Assembly: GCA_008973525.1 (NCBI GenBank)
Contig: WACJ01000503.1
Location: 1,116,001-1,180,000, forward strand
DNA length: 64,000 nt
Reading direction: 5' to 3'
Source of the DNA: Stenopsyche tienmushanensis
Lineage: Eukaryota > Arthropoda > Insecta > Trichoptera > Stenopsychidae
In this document: piece after piece, positions 13,470-25,215 of the stretch
Layout of the letters: every line of letters begins with the position of its first letter
How positions within the stretch are numbered: position 1 is the first letter of the stretch
The notes under the pieces: generated by a model
Told to the model about the DNA's origin: nothing
The model's database searches: none
Seen by the model: the letters and a program-made list of their open reading frames with translations, nothing else
Program-made: the position numbers and the translations under genes

Positions 13470-14823
13470 GAGAATCCATCCACAAAGTTCTTATTTTAAA
13501 CCAAGTCTAATTCGTTAGTTAGCGATTAACGATTTTATGCTATGTAAACTTATTACATGACTATTTAAATTAAAGTTTATAAAGTTAATTTTATTTTTAA
13601 AATTAAGTTATAACTAATGAAGCGTTACATATTAAGGATATTGAAAAATAATCAAAATTTTGAGACAGTTAATTTGTATCAAGACACGGTTCAAGAAACA
13701 CGCATTTGCATCAAGCAATCAGGAAATGGACAAAGCATAAACATTTTATTATTTATTAAACATTTAAGTTATATGAAATATATGTAATTTTAAGTCAATA
13801 AATGTTAATTTGTACATCATTTATGATATATTTTTCAAATTCACAACAGATTTATTTAATTGAATCCCTTCAGTTTGAGGTCTGGAAACAAAGTATTGAA
13901 AAACATCGAAATGAGGTCATTAAACCGCAGCTTTATATTGCTAACAGCTTTCTCTATGGATTGCAAACTGAAATATGGCTATAAAATTTGTAGATAAATG
14001 TCCTTAAAGTTTTGATTTATTATTTTATTGGTCATTTTTATGGCATATAAATTTAAACGTACTTTTAGGGTTACAAATTATAAATAAAATTGTCGAAAAT
14101 TAATTATACTAATTTGCTAAAAATATATATATATATTTAAATAGCTCTAAATAAGTAATATTAATTATGTGATGTGATAGTTTTCATTTTTTACCATGTA
14201 CTTGAAAATATTATAAATACAAAATATCATCATTCAGCTCATATTAATAATTCAAAAGTGTCATATCATAGAAATTGTAAATGTTCCTTGAAAGACAACA
14301 AAGTAGTCAAAGCAGTAAAATTTTAGCTGCTTTAAAGACATTTAAAAACGGAATGTCTTTCCACAAAGATGCTAAAAATTGAGACATTAAGCATGATATA
14401 GTCTTAATTTTATTATCACAGAGCAGGTTGAAATAGCTCATAGAGAAATAATGCATATGCTTAAAAAATTGAATCGATGACGTTGATGGATTAATAAAAT
14501 ATTCATCATGTAATGGAATGGAATTGTGTAAATATGCCTAACGTCCAGCAATTTACTTACATTTTCACATATTTTACCATCACTGAAGGCGTTCATTTAT
14601 TCATAAATGACGTGTACTCGAATAAATAGAATAACACCCTCGATGTAAGTCGATAACGGAAGACATATTTAGCAATATCGAATATTATTCAATAAGATTA
14701 TATCGCTTGTATTGCTTCGCGCCATCGATAGCGCCAAATATTCAGTAGCAACCTGTTAACTTGTATTTATTAGCTCATACAAATTGATACGCATACAAAT
14801 TAACAGACTATAATTCATAATCG

Positions 14824-14868
14824 GGAGATATATCTCGATGAGGATATCTTACCAAATATTGGTAAGAT
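14824..14868. repeat. two adjacent palindromes
   Basis: GAGATATATCTC is a perfect 12-bp palindrome at 14824-14835. It is followed at 14846-14868 by ATCTTACCAA-ATA-TTGGTAAGAT with perfect 10-bp arms. Function unknown. Confidence 0.8.
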
Positions 14869-15427
14869 GAATTGCTTCCTGGACTCTTATTACATATAAC
14901 GATTAAAGTTTTAGTATGTATCGGGTCAATATACAAGGTTGGCATTCTTGCCGATTGCCAGGTTATATCCTGATTATTTTTGTAGTTAAATCCACTCATA
15001 GATCTAATATCCATCGTAAAACGTTGTTTCAATCTTGTAGATAAAAGAAATTTATGTAATATTTATTTACAGATCTAGATCCAGGGAATTAGTATTGCCA
15101 ACCCTCAAAAAAAAAAAACACAGCTCGTTATTGTTACAGTACACTTACTTTCGGGATATATCTCTTATATACAAATATTCAGTATATCTGTCCAAAATGT
15201 CTGAATGATTTGTTGATTTTATTTCATATTAATTTAAGGTGGCACCGTAACTTAATATTTTATTTTTAAGATGCCATATCCGTAATTGGTCGTAGACGAT
15301 CTCCAAAGTAGACATTACTAGGGAAAATATTAATTGGATAGGAATTTTTGCTTAGATAGGAAAGAATTTATGATTAAATAGTGAAATAATTATTATATTT
15401 AAATAATAATTTAATTATTGATGCAAA

Positions 15428-15626
15428 TTCAGTCATAAACTGCATGGGCATCCCTGCACGACTTTATTAATCATCTCAGTATTTACTTTTTCATATCCAG
15501 GAAATATTGATATTTTAGATCTTCCAAATATCTTGGAGCAATAGAAAAAATCCACAATCTGGATTTAAAGCCTCAATCTTGTATGATTAGATTCTAGGAT
15601 CTAATCCACTATACCATTACTTGGTA
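15428..15626 (-). repeat. SINE copy 3, nearly full length
   Basis: In minus-strand sense it has the box-A region GGTATAGTGGATTAGATCC, a box-B-like GGCTTTAAATCCAGATTGTG, ATATTTGGAAGATC, CCTGGATATGAAAAAG and the 3' part ATTAATAAAGTCGTGCAGG. It is collinear with the copy at 34786 from end to end. Confidence 0.85.
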
Positions 15627-17750
15627 GCTCAATCATTTAGATTTAAATAAACAGTAGATGTAGTTAGCGATCATATTTAAAGGAAAAAATATTAGCATTG
15701 GTGCCATAGAATAAACTGCAACATATGAATAAATCTTTAAACATTCTTTCCTTCCTTTTATTTATAAATGCCAATAAAGCACTTTTGCGATTTAAGTACT
15801 CCTGTCGAAATAGATAATCTAGATAACATTTGGAGAAAAGGAATAAATATTGTAGGACTTTAAACCGTATTTTCAAAAATACAAACTCTAATTATTAAAA
15901 AAATAACGAATGCCCGTCCTTGGATATATTCGCTATGGATTCAAATATTTTTTCATCAATCATAATATGAATTTCAGTTACGTAACCATCAAATATTCAC
16001 TGACAACGTATATTTATGATAGAGATTTTGATATTCAGTCTGCGATACAAAAATAGAAATGTTAAAATTAATAACATTATTGAAACGTTTTGAATCAGAC
16101 GAAGGATGAATAAATGTGGAAGCTGTGTAAATGCTATGAAAATGTGGGGGAGCATAATTGTGCCACGTTACAAATGACAATCATAGTGCACATTCAAAAT
16201 AATATTCATCATATTGTTGCAAGTTTCGTCAAAATTATGATTTTCATGTTTTATTTTTGCTGTGATTATTTCGGGATCACTACAGGCATCAAGGTGGAAA
16301 ATTTAACAAAGGCTTAACACATCGCTGCTTTCTGAGGTTTAATTAACTGAAGTTATTTGAATTAGATTTATGAATGGAATTTTTGTTGATATTCTCACAA
16401 ATAATATAAATGAAAAAGCTAAAATTGCATTGTTTTGAACCCCTGCTCTGCAGTGTAATGAATATTGCATTGTCATGTCGTAAAATTAGCAGTCAATAGA
16501 GGAGCACAATTTGTTTACGACCGGTGCATTACGTTCGTCTGCACAATTAGTTTAATGGTGAAATTTTCGCGAATTGCCAGCACAGGGAACAATGTAGCGG
16601 TTAAGGAAATATTGCATACGAATTATCTCGTGTTTGTCATAGAAAATGTATATAGGTAGAGGTGCATATGTGCGGTCGTTAGGAACCGACAGTGTTCGTC
16701 ACATTAACCCCGTACTCGACGAGGACATGTATTTCCTTTGGCCTGATAACGTGCGCAAATTGACACTCAAAATAGTGATAGCACTAGGGACCAACTTTTA
16801 GGGAGCGTTAGGTCTAAATTCGTAGACCTTAACGATTTTGTTGGAGATTTTCGCCATTGATAGGCTCTTTACGTGGAACGGAAAACTGTTGACTACACAA
16901 CGCCGCCATTAAGAGCTCGGCGGATTCGTATAGATTTTAATGTTTATAGGTCACACTGCTCCATAGACTTATATTTTCTTTCTATATTTATCAAAAATTC
17001 ATGAGTTTATAAAACTATAAAATTTTATGAACACTTAAAATGCGGGGGAGAGCTCATTTCATGTCGTGGTGGAGGCAAATTTATATTAAAATATTGCAAT
17101 GCTAAAGCATGGCAAGAGATTCGCAGTGCAGTTTTAAACAATTTATTTTCTTCAGACTTCCTGAGATTGCTTTCGTATATTCTATTGATGTATTTTTATT
17201 ACAAGTAAATATTTTAGTTTTTTTATAATCTGTTTATAAGTGATATTTTATAAATTTGAATACAATTTTTTGCATACATTTATAACATTACCATGTGCAT
17301 TGATGATATTTTTCGTATGATTATTTTATTTAAAATTATTTTCTGGGGTCTCATATTTATTGTGACAAATATACTACCAATAAATAAATTATTCGTCATT
17401 TTCAATTGAAAATTAAATAAATTAATTGATAAGATGTATTATTTCTCTTTTATTTTAAGCAGAAGTTTTAATTTACAATTTTTAAATTTTATTATCAGGT
17501 CTTCCTTTTAAGGGCATTTTCATAGGAGACTTCAAGGGATAAATAATTTTGTACTTTTATCGCAAAAAAAAAAGCCCTGAGGTAATATGAATCATATATT
17601 AAGAGTTTAGGAATTACTCATCTTCTTAAAATAATATTTTTTTCCTCTAACTATGTCTAAATCTAAATTAGATATTTGAAATACCTATTGTATTTATAGA
17701 CGAGTGAATAGTATATTACAGTATTTATATTTTTAAAAAATTTCAAATTA
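15627..17750. other. gene-free sequence with GC-richer patch at about 16440-16930
   Basis: The patch contains no recognised repeat motif and no domain-bearing frame. The rest is AT-rich with nothing seen. Confidence 0.45.
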
Positions 17751-17939
17751 TCAGGTCAGTCCAAAAGTTTGTGCGCATTTTTGAGGATTTTTTAAGTAGT
17801 GTAAACAAAATACAATTAAACATTAGATTTCAAACCTGTTAAATTAATTAGAGGAAAATATATCAATGATTAAATTGTGTTTTATTTATACTATTTAATT
17901 TTTTTCCAAAAATACGCACGAACTTTTGGACTAACTTGA
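17751..17939. mobile_element. mariner-derived MITE, 189 bp
   Basis: It is flanked by TA on both sides (17749-17750 and 17940-17941). The left end TCAGGTCAGTCCAAAAGTTT and the reverse complement of the right end TCAAGTTAGTCCAAAAGTTC are imperfect terminal repeats of about 33 bp. The first 95 bp are collinear with the left end of the mariner at 7139, including GTGTAAACAAAATACAAT and TTTCAAACCTGT. It is thus an internal-deletion derivative of that mariner family. No coding capacity. Confidence 0.9.
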
Positions 17940-17941
17940 TA

Positions 17942-20023
17942 CATTAAATTTAGACCAAAACTTTTGATATTTTCCAAAATATTAATACTACTGCTCTTCT
18001 AAATTTCCTAGCATGATGTTTTTTTCCCTTAAATGCATCAAAAACCAAATAATAAAAATAAAAACAATTGTTTGAACAAAATCATATATTGAGAACTTGA
18101 GAATAATTCCATAAGAAGTTTTAACGACATTAGAAAGCTTTATCGACGATCTGTCGAAGTCATGGAGACATAGAAATGCTTTATAATTTTAGAATGTATT
18201 AACCTCATAACTTCTTCACCCATCAAATAAATCGCCAACATTTAATGCATGCTGGATAAAATTATGGTCAGAGTTAGTTCAAGATGAAATTTTAATCGAG
18301 CCAAGTAAAAGCGGATTAGACACAATATCAAAACTTGAATAGTATATAGAAGAAGAAATATTTTGATGGAGTAAAATGATATCTGAAACGATTCAAACGA
18401 ATATAGGCGGAAATAATCATTTTTAATGGATTTTAGTCAACAAATAAAAACACCAAAGAAGACCAAGACTTGGCTGAACAATTGGAGTTTGGAGTCTAGA
18501 AACAAAGATTTTTCAATTAGAATAAGCATACATTTAGAAGAAAAGCTTCATAAATGTTTAGCTCCATTCAACATTTTTTAAGATTTGCTGGAAACAAAAC
18601 AGTCAAAATAGTAACTCCCTCACTTATTTTAAGAAAATGAATCGATTATTATAAAAATGTTATTTTAATGGTTACTTATTACGGTGTACAGTTGGTATAT
18701 TTAGTCGTCAAAAATCGATATGTGCGTCTGACTATCTGTTTATGCACTTTTTAAGAATAGTTATAAAATATGGTTCTCTAAAAATACAGTACCATTAATT
18801 TTCATTATCTTCCTATAAATACATATATTATTAATGAGGTATATATATGTAAGTCGTATTTATACAAACTTGAAATTGGTCCTAGTGAGTATATTGAAGT
18901 ATTACGGATGTCAACGAGAATAAATTGTATATCATTCTTTTAGGCCGTACTGTATAGTTCTGAATGCTTTATAGTGAAATTGTGACCGGAAAGCCTTCGT
19001 ATGTGAACGTCTCAATTCTTGCGAGTTCTTTATTAGGATGGCATTTATAGTGGAAGACTTCATTCCAGGAGTTTGAATAGAGGAAGCAGCTGACCCTATA
19101 TAAAGTGCTTCAATGCCGTTTCCTTTCGAATTTTCCCACGAAGCCAGCGATTCATTCCTCCAGATCACCAAGGCCCCCTATGGGGTGAATAAAAAAGAAA
19201 AATTGTTTTGCATCGAATGCCTTGCCAGATAAAAAAGGGCATGAATGGCACAACTAAAAGGCAATGTCTTAATACTATATGAAAATAGGAATATTGCCCG
19301 AAATTTATTCGAAGTAGGCGCAAAACTTTTCAAATTTAACTATATTTTCATCATTATTCAATATATCTAACTTTTTAAGCCTTGTAAAATTTATCATTTA
19401 ACTTTTTTCAGAGTCGTACTCTGAAATCAAGCTTTTTTTAAATATCAAGTAATAACATATTTTAAATAACAATCAAAATGTTTTCCATGTGAATTTTTTC
19501 CGCAATTCCGTTGGTAAAAATATTGTTCACTTGACCCTGAATAAATTAGTACAATTGAAGTGGGATACTCCTTTTCTTATCGTTATCGTAACCATGATCC
19601 ATATAAAACAACCGTCAAACATACATAGTGAAATACACATACAGCGTACAATTAATTTTATTTTATTTAATATGTCTTTTTAGGGAAATTATGGTGCTAA
19701 ATGTCAGCAAAAGCATAATTCAGGTTAATGAAAAATAAGGGCCAAAGATAATAGATGACGTAATTAATATTTTTTATGATGCTTGCCTAAAATCTAATCA
19801 ATGGCAGTCAAAATAATTAATCTAAGACATCGAATAAATATTATGACCTAATCTTGTTTGCAAAATAAATGGAAGAATAAAAAGAAGAAGATTTGTTCTA
19901 GAAGGAGGCAGATTTATTTTACGATTCGCAAATGCAACTATAGTATTAAATTTGTTTTAAACAACCAAAAACAACTGAAAATAATTTGTTGTAGATTAAA
20001 AAAAAATTTGACCTTAATCTTCA
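17942..20023. other. AT-rich gene-free sequence
   Basis: No gene recognised. The minus-strand open frame at 18932-19171 (79 codons) has no known motif. Confidence 0.5.
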
Positions 20024-20145
20024 CGTGGTGGATTAGATCCAAAGCTCTTATTATAAAGGCTTGGGCTTAAATATAGATTGCGGAACTAATTTTCACTGTA
20101 CTAACAAATATAGAAGATCAGAAGTATTAATACAACTCTTATTTC
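20024..20145 (+). repeat. SINE copy 4
   Basis: Has GTGGTGGATTAGATCC (box-A region), TTATAAAGGCTTGGGCTTAA in place of box B, AGATTGCGGAA, and the body ACTAACAAATATAGAAGATC ending near AAGTATTAATA. The 3' part is lost. Confidence 0.75.
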
Positions 20146-23100
20146 ATGGCTTTAAAAATTAAAATGAGCAAGGCTGCTTATAAGTGAATATATTTTAAAC
20201 AAAAATTATAATCTTTCTTTCCTACGTTAAATTCATATGAATTTCTCCTATCCTAATTATATGGGGAATGAAAAACCCCCACATTATTTCCCTACAAAAC
20301 TTTCCTTTTGAAGAAGGAAAATATTGAAGTGAAAGCAAATATTATCAGATATTTAAGATTATTATTTTCAGGAATATTCCTATTAAAATTATTTTAGAAT
20401 GGAATTTAGATTGCATTTAAAATAAGGTAAATAGGAATATATTTGTCATTAATAATCTTTACCAAAATATTTAAAAAAATAATGAAATAAGATTATGGTA
20501 TGATAAAATAAATGTGGAATTTATTATTAAATTCTCAGATAAGTAGTTAAAATACTATGTAAGTTTTAACATTTGATTAGCTAAAAAATGCAAATTAAAA
20601 TCAAATTTGTAAAGGAAAATTAGTGAAATGTGTAAGTCTTGTATTTGTATGTTTTATAGTCATTTTAGGGCTTGATTGTGCTGTAATTTAAATTTTAAAC
20701 AATCACTATTAAAAAGATATTAAGCTGAGGATTTAAAGAGAATTTTCTAGATAACATAATTCAAGACTGATTGGTGTAATTTGTCTGCATTAAAAATACA
20801 AGTTGGAAATTGGTTTCATAACGGCGCTTCAAAGCTGCTTGATTGATACAAAAGTAACAAAAAATCCATTGATCCACCTCGCGTTTCATCGGTAAATAAA
20901 GATAAATATTCAATATCAATTTCGACACGCTAAGGTGAATGAAAAAAGTTATATATTCAGATGTGTGATATGATAGAGTGAAAATAAGTACATTGTTATT
21001 TCAGCGGTGGGGTAACCGTATTACGGTGCGTCACAATGGAAAATAGATTTTCCGTGGGTGGGTCCACTTATTCACGTATCAGCAGAAAAAGGACCCGGCC
21101 CGAGGAAATCGCTCTCACAAGCACATTTTCCTCTCCAGTTCCGTCCACCCAGTGGTCTACCGGATCTTCATCCCCGAAGCATCCTTAATGCATGCATCTG
21201 AAAGCGCCGGAGGTCAACTAAATGAACATCGCGGAACGGCCATGCCATATATTTCATATTTATTCCCGCTTCCATGAGATAACACTTGAGAATACATTGC
21301 GAGGATTCATCACTAAAGTAGGATAATTCCCAACATTAACTATGCTTATTAAATCATGCATGTAAAATACTTAGCACACTTTATAAATTGTCAGACAAGT
21401 AATATATCCAATTCATAAAGGCATGGAAACGTTTAATGATTTTGAAGAGTACCAAAATCATAATTTTATCCGTAAAAGAAACTACATTTATTTTAACGTA
21501 TTTAGTTCGTGACACAATTAAAATCACCTATAAACAAAATTTAATACTTTCGATTATTATAATATAAATAAATATATTTTTACTCGATATGAAATGCAAT
21601 TTTTATATTTAGGAAACCCAATCCAAATTTGTACTAGTTCTATGTTTTGACTAACACACTTTTTAGAAACCTAACAATCATGTTATACGGAGCTTATAAG
21701 TACAAATTTTTTACTAATACAAGTAATTCATCAACATTACTATATACAGAATGTATTTATAATCGTTTAGTTTAAAAAACTATCATTGGGCATTTTCAAT
21801 ATATGGAGACTGTTTAAAAAAGAACAATTTCATTTAAATAAATTATACATTGGCATTAAATTAGATCATTTTTTAAAAAAATATCCGATATCATTAGATC
21901 ATAATTATATTCATATTATGTTTCTTAATATATTTAAAAAAAAATATACCATTACAAAACACTGTTTTTGGCAGTTTAAATCACTATTCTTACTTTAGAA
22001 AACAAAATTATAATTACAATAGATATTCTGCCTGTTTTATTAAATAGAAAGTGGTTTTGATGTGAGAAAAAGGAATGAAACCTCATATATTTACTTCAAT
22101 ATTTTGTATAATAATATGAACATATAGATTTTCAGCATTACAAAGTAAGTGGAATTAAGGTTGGCGTATTAATTGAAGCATACAAATAAGTCATTTCGAT
22201 ATAATATCGATATTTATTGTACAAACTATGTGTTAAAAGAACAATTTGAATGTTTTAAAAGTACATCAATTATCAAAAATTACTATATTTAATAAGAAAA
22301 ATGACTGTTCATCATTTCAAAAATAATTAATATCGGCGAGAATTCTAAAATATTTCAACATTGAATCCAAAAGGAAAATTCGTCAGTCACTAAAAAATAT
22401 AACAGCATCATTATTGTAAAGTTTCATGGCTCCTTAAGCGTTATGGCTGAATATCAACTTGAATGTTAAATTACAGAATAAAGAGGCCTCTAAAACGTCC
22501 ATCAAAATTATTATTTCAACAACGCTCCAAACGAATAAACGCGTAATTATGAACACTTTATGACCGTTTATACGGAAAAAATTATAGCGTGATGAATTCT
22601 CGTGGAATTCTTCCCTGGAACATTTCAGCTGAGTCGTGTCTAATGCACATACGCATTGATTTGCCTTAAGAAAAATAATAGAGACGTGGTAGTGGCGAAA
22701 GACAATAAGCTATCTGAATAAGTGGGCGATCTCTTTGAGTTTTTGGTTCGAGAAAAATATTTTATCTTGAGATGGATGCTGAATCAGCAGACGATATGAC
22801 CACGACTGCATTGAATAGCGAATCGACCATGAAAAAAGCTTTTTAGACGACAGACAGAATCATTCATTTATTCAAATTTGAAATAAAGACGACTGGGTTA
22901 TTTTCTTTCGAACGCTAAAATTATTTGGCTTTTTTCTGCTTAGGGATTTGAAAATGATTTGGATTTTCGCCTCTGTGCGAAAAAATTCTTGCTATTTTCT
23001 ATGCGGCTAAAAAATGACTGACGTACTTTGACTATAACAGCATCTTCAACGATAAGTTGAAAAGTTAGAATAGTCATATATTACAACTTCAAAGAAAAAG

Positions 23101-23625
23101 GCAGAAAGTTTGGCGAACAACAAATTCACAGAACACAATTCAATACAATCCAGTAAAAGTATGAATTTATTTTATTTAAAGATGGAATACAAAAGAGAGG
23201 AAAACGTGCATAAAGTTTTTTCAATTATGGAAATACAAAATTACTTAGAGAAGAACTCTTACGAATATGAATACATTGAGTTTTAGTATTTTTTTGTAAC
23301 CAGAGAATATAATGAAAAAGTTATTATAGCACAATTTAGAGAAATCATAATAAAAATATAAACTTGTGGTTATATAAAGTATAATTTTGCAATACCTTGT
23401 AAATATTTATGACATTAAAAAGGATTTTTTGATCCATGACATAATTGTCTTTGATATAGGCTACATTTTCATCTCAACGTATCACTTTACAATAAATACA
23501 ATTTTAAACTAATATAATTCTAAATCAACCTGATTAGGTGCCAATGAATAAATAGTGTGCGTGTTGGAAGATATAATATTAAGTACATAATTTGATGCTG
23601 TAACGTAGCTAGGGAAGAAATCTAG
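20146..23625. other. gene-free sequence with a GC-richer patch at about 21000-21260
   Basis: The patch at 21000-21260 is one of the least AT-rich in the window and has no recognised repeat or coding motif. The rest is AT-rich. The open frame at 21786-21998 is low-complexity Lys/Ile/Phe coding and probably chance. Confidence 0.45.
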
Positions 23626-23639
23626 TTGCTAGTTGGAAG

Positions 23640-23850
23640 AAAAATTAAGATTTATTTAACAAAAGCATTGAGATGTCAAAAACACAGATCGGAGAGAAGC
23701 ATTCATGTTGGTTTGAAGGCCCTTGATATTTATTTCAAGGATGTAAGATTTAGAGTCAATTTTTTAAGGCCAAGGCGAATTATAAATTCAATTCTTATAA
23801 GTAAGATTTATTAATGGTTGAATAAAGTAAAAGGTGTCTCCAATGAGTAT
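23640..23850 (+). repeat. interspersed repeat of unknown class, copy A
   Basis: Collinear with 61130-61325. Shared landmarks in order are a GATTTAG(A/G)GTC motif, TTTTTAA(G)GCCA, a run related to AAATTTAATTC(T)ATAA, and the end motif TTGAATAAAGTA followed by a GTGTCTCC/GATATCTT variant. No terminal repeats or coding motif recognised. Confidence 0.55.
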
Positions 23851-25059
23851 CTGTAAACCATATTCCTGACCGTAGCGGGATCTTCAAATCGTTATGCAGT
23901 GAGACCACCGATGAACGTATCGATAGATTTTAATTATTTAAACTTAGATTTATCGCTCGTGAAACAGAAGTTTTGAAGCTATGTTGAATAGGTTTTACTT
24001 CAGGTCGATCAGATTTAGCATCTTCAACTAGCTTCTCATGAATTTCTCTCCTCCGAAGTATAGTCAGATATTTAAATAACCATGCTGCTTTAACACCCAG
24101 GTAATTGTTGTTAGTTAATGATTATATCATAATCTCATATTTCGCAATATCATTTCTAAAATCTAAATAAATTATCCGCCTAATATTTGGACTAAAGTGT
24201 GTCAATATTTTTATTTCAGGTTTCGCCATATTTCGTTATCCATCGTTCTGATCGCAAAATTGACCGGTATTGAGCAAAATAAAATTAAAATCCCTATTTT
24301 GAGAGCGCAATACAAAAAGTGCTAAGTTTAGATGAAATTTGTGGAAAATTGTGTAGTAAAATGACGCAAAGGAGCTGCTGGTGACCCAAATTCCAAAGGT
24401 GGCCAGGACTACAAAACTCATGCAGTGAGTGCTCTCGGATAAGAATTATAAGTTTGACATGATAAATATGATATATTAATATAATTGTTTTTTTTTCTTC
24501 ATATCATCATTAACATACATGCAAAATATTTGGGCTAATGCTTTTTAAATTTGTTGTTTTAGGTAAGTCTTTCAAATAACGCAATTCCTATCCGAAATTG
24601 CTCGTTACGCAAATATAGAATTTCAATGTTTCGAGTTTAAATGTGTCCAGAACGACATGTATCGCTGAAATAGACATTCACTACAATAAGGGTACGTTGT
24701 TAAAATAACCCTTCATTATAAAAAAAATCTTAGTATTTCTTGTACAAAAACATTAATTTTCTAGGCTGAGGTATTGTTTTGCAATAGTTTTAACCAGCAT
24801 GATTAAAATTTTAACGTAATATGTACAGTAAATAGAATATACTTGTCGTGAAAATTGACAAATCGTCAACAAATAAAAGCAGTAGAAAACACCAAAGCTC
24901 TCTTTCCGGATTATCTAATTTGCTCATATCATACTTTGATTCTGATTAAAAATTTTGGATTCCTGTAAATACTACATGATTTTTAAGGCTTAAAGCAACA
25001 GTGACGAATCAGATTTTCGAAAAAATACATTTCCTCCAATTGTTAATAGTAATCCAATA
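23851..25059. other. AT-rich gene-free sequence
   Basis: Nothing recognised. Confidence 0.5.
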
Positions 25060-25215
25060 TCGACCCTGTTGAATTTATTCAATGTTTCAGCATTATTTGT
25101 TTCTAAATCCAGTAAATCAAGCCAAACCTAGATTAAGAAGATTGATTGGAAATATCAATTCTTCCGATCTCCATCCGAAATTTGTTGTTACCGTGAATTA
25201 TTCGAATCGTTACTG
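25060..25215 (-). repeat. SINE copy 5, body only
   Basis: In minus-strand sense it reads GGTAACAACAAATTTCGG, GAGATCGGAAGAATTGATAT, AATCTAGGTTTGGCTTGATT and ACTGGATTTAGAAAC, collinear with the body of the copy at 34786. The tRNA-like head is missing. Confidence 0.7.

Larger units (their letters stand above)
10391..15427. other. 5 kb AT-rich gene-free sequence
   Basis: No gene or recognisable transposon. It contains a perfect inverted repeat at 13445-13469 and a pair of palindromes at 14824-14868. Open frames of 60-80 codons on either strand lack any family feature. Confidence 0.55.

Noticed and set aside
24236..24421. minus-strand 61-codon frame with hydrophobic content
   Set aside because: No motif and no homologous pattern recalled; chance frame.
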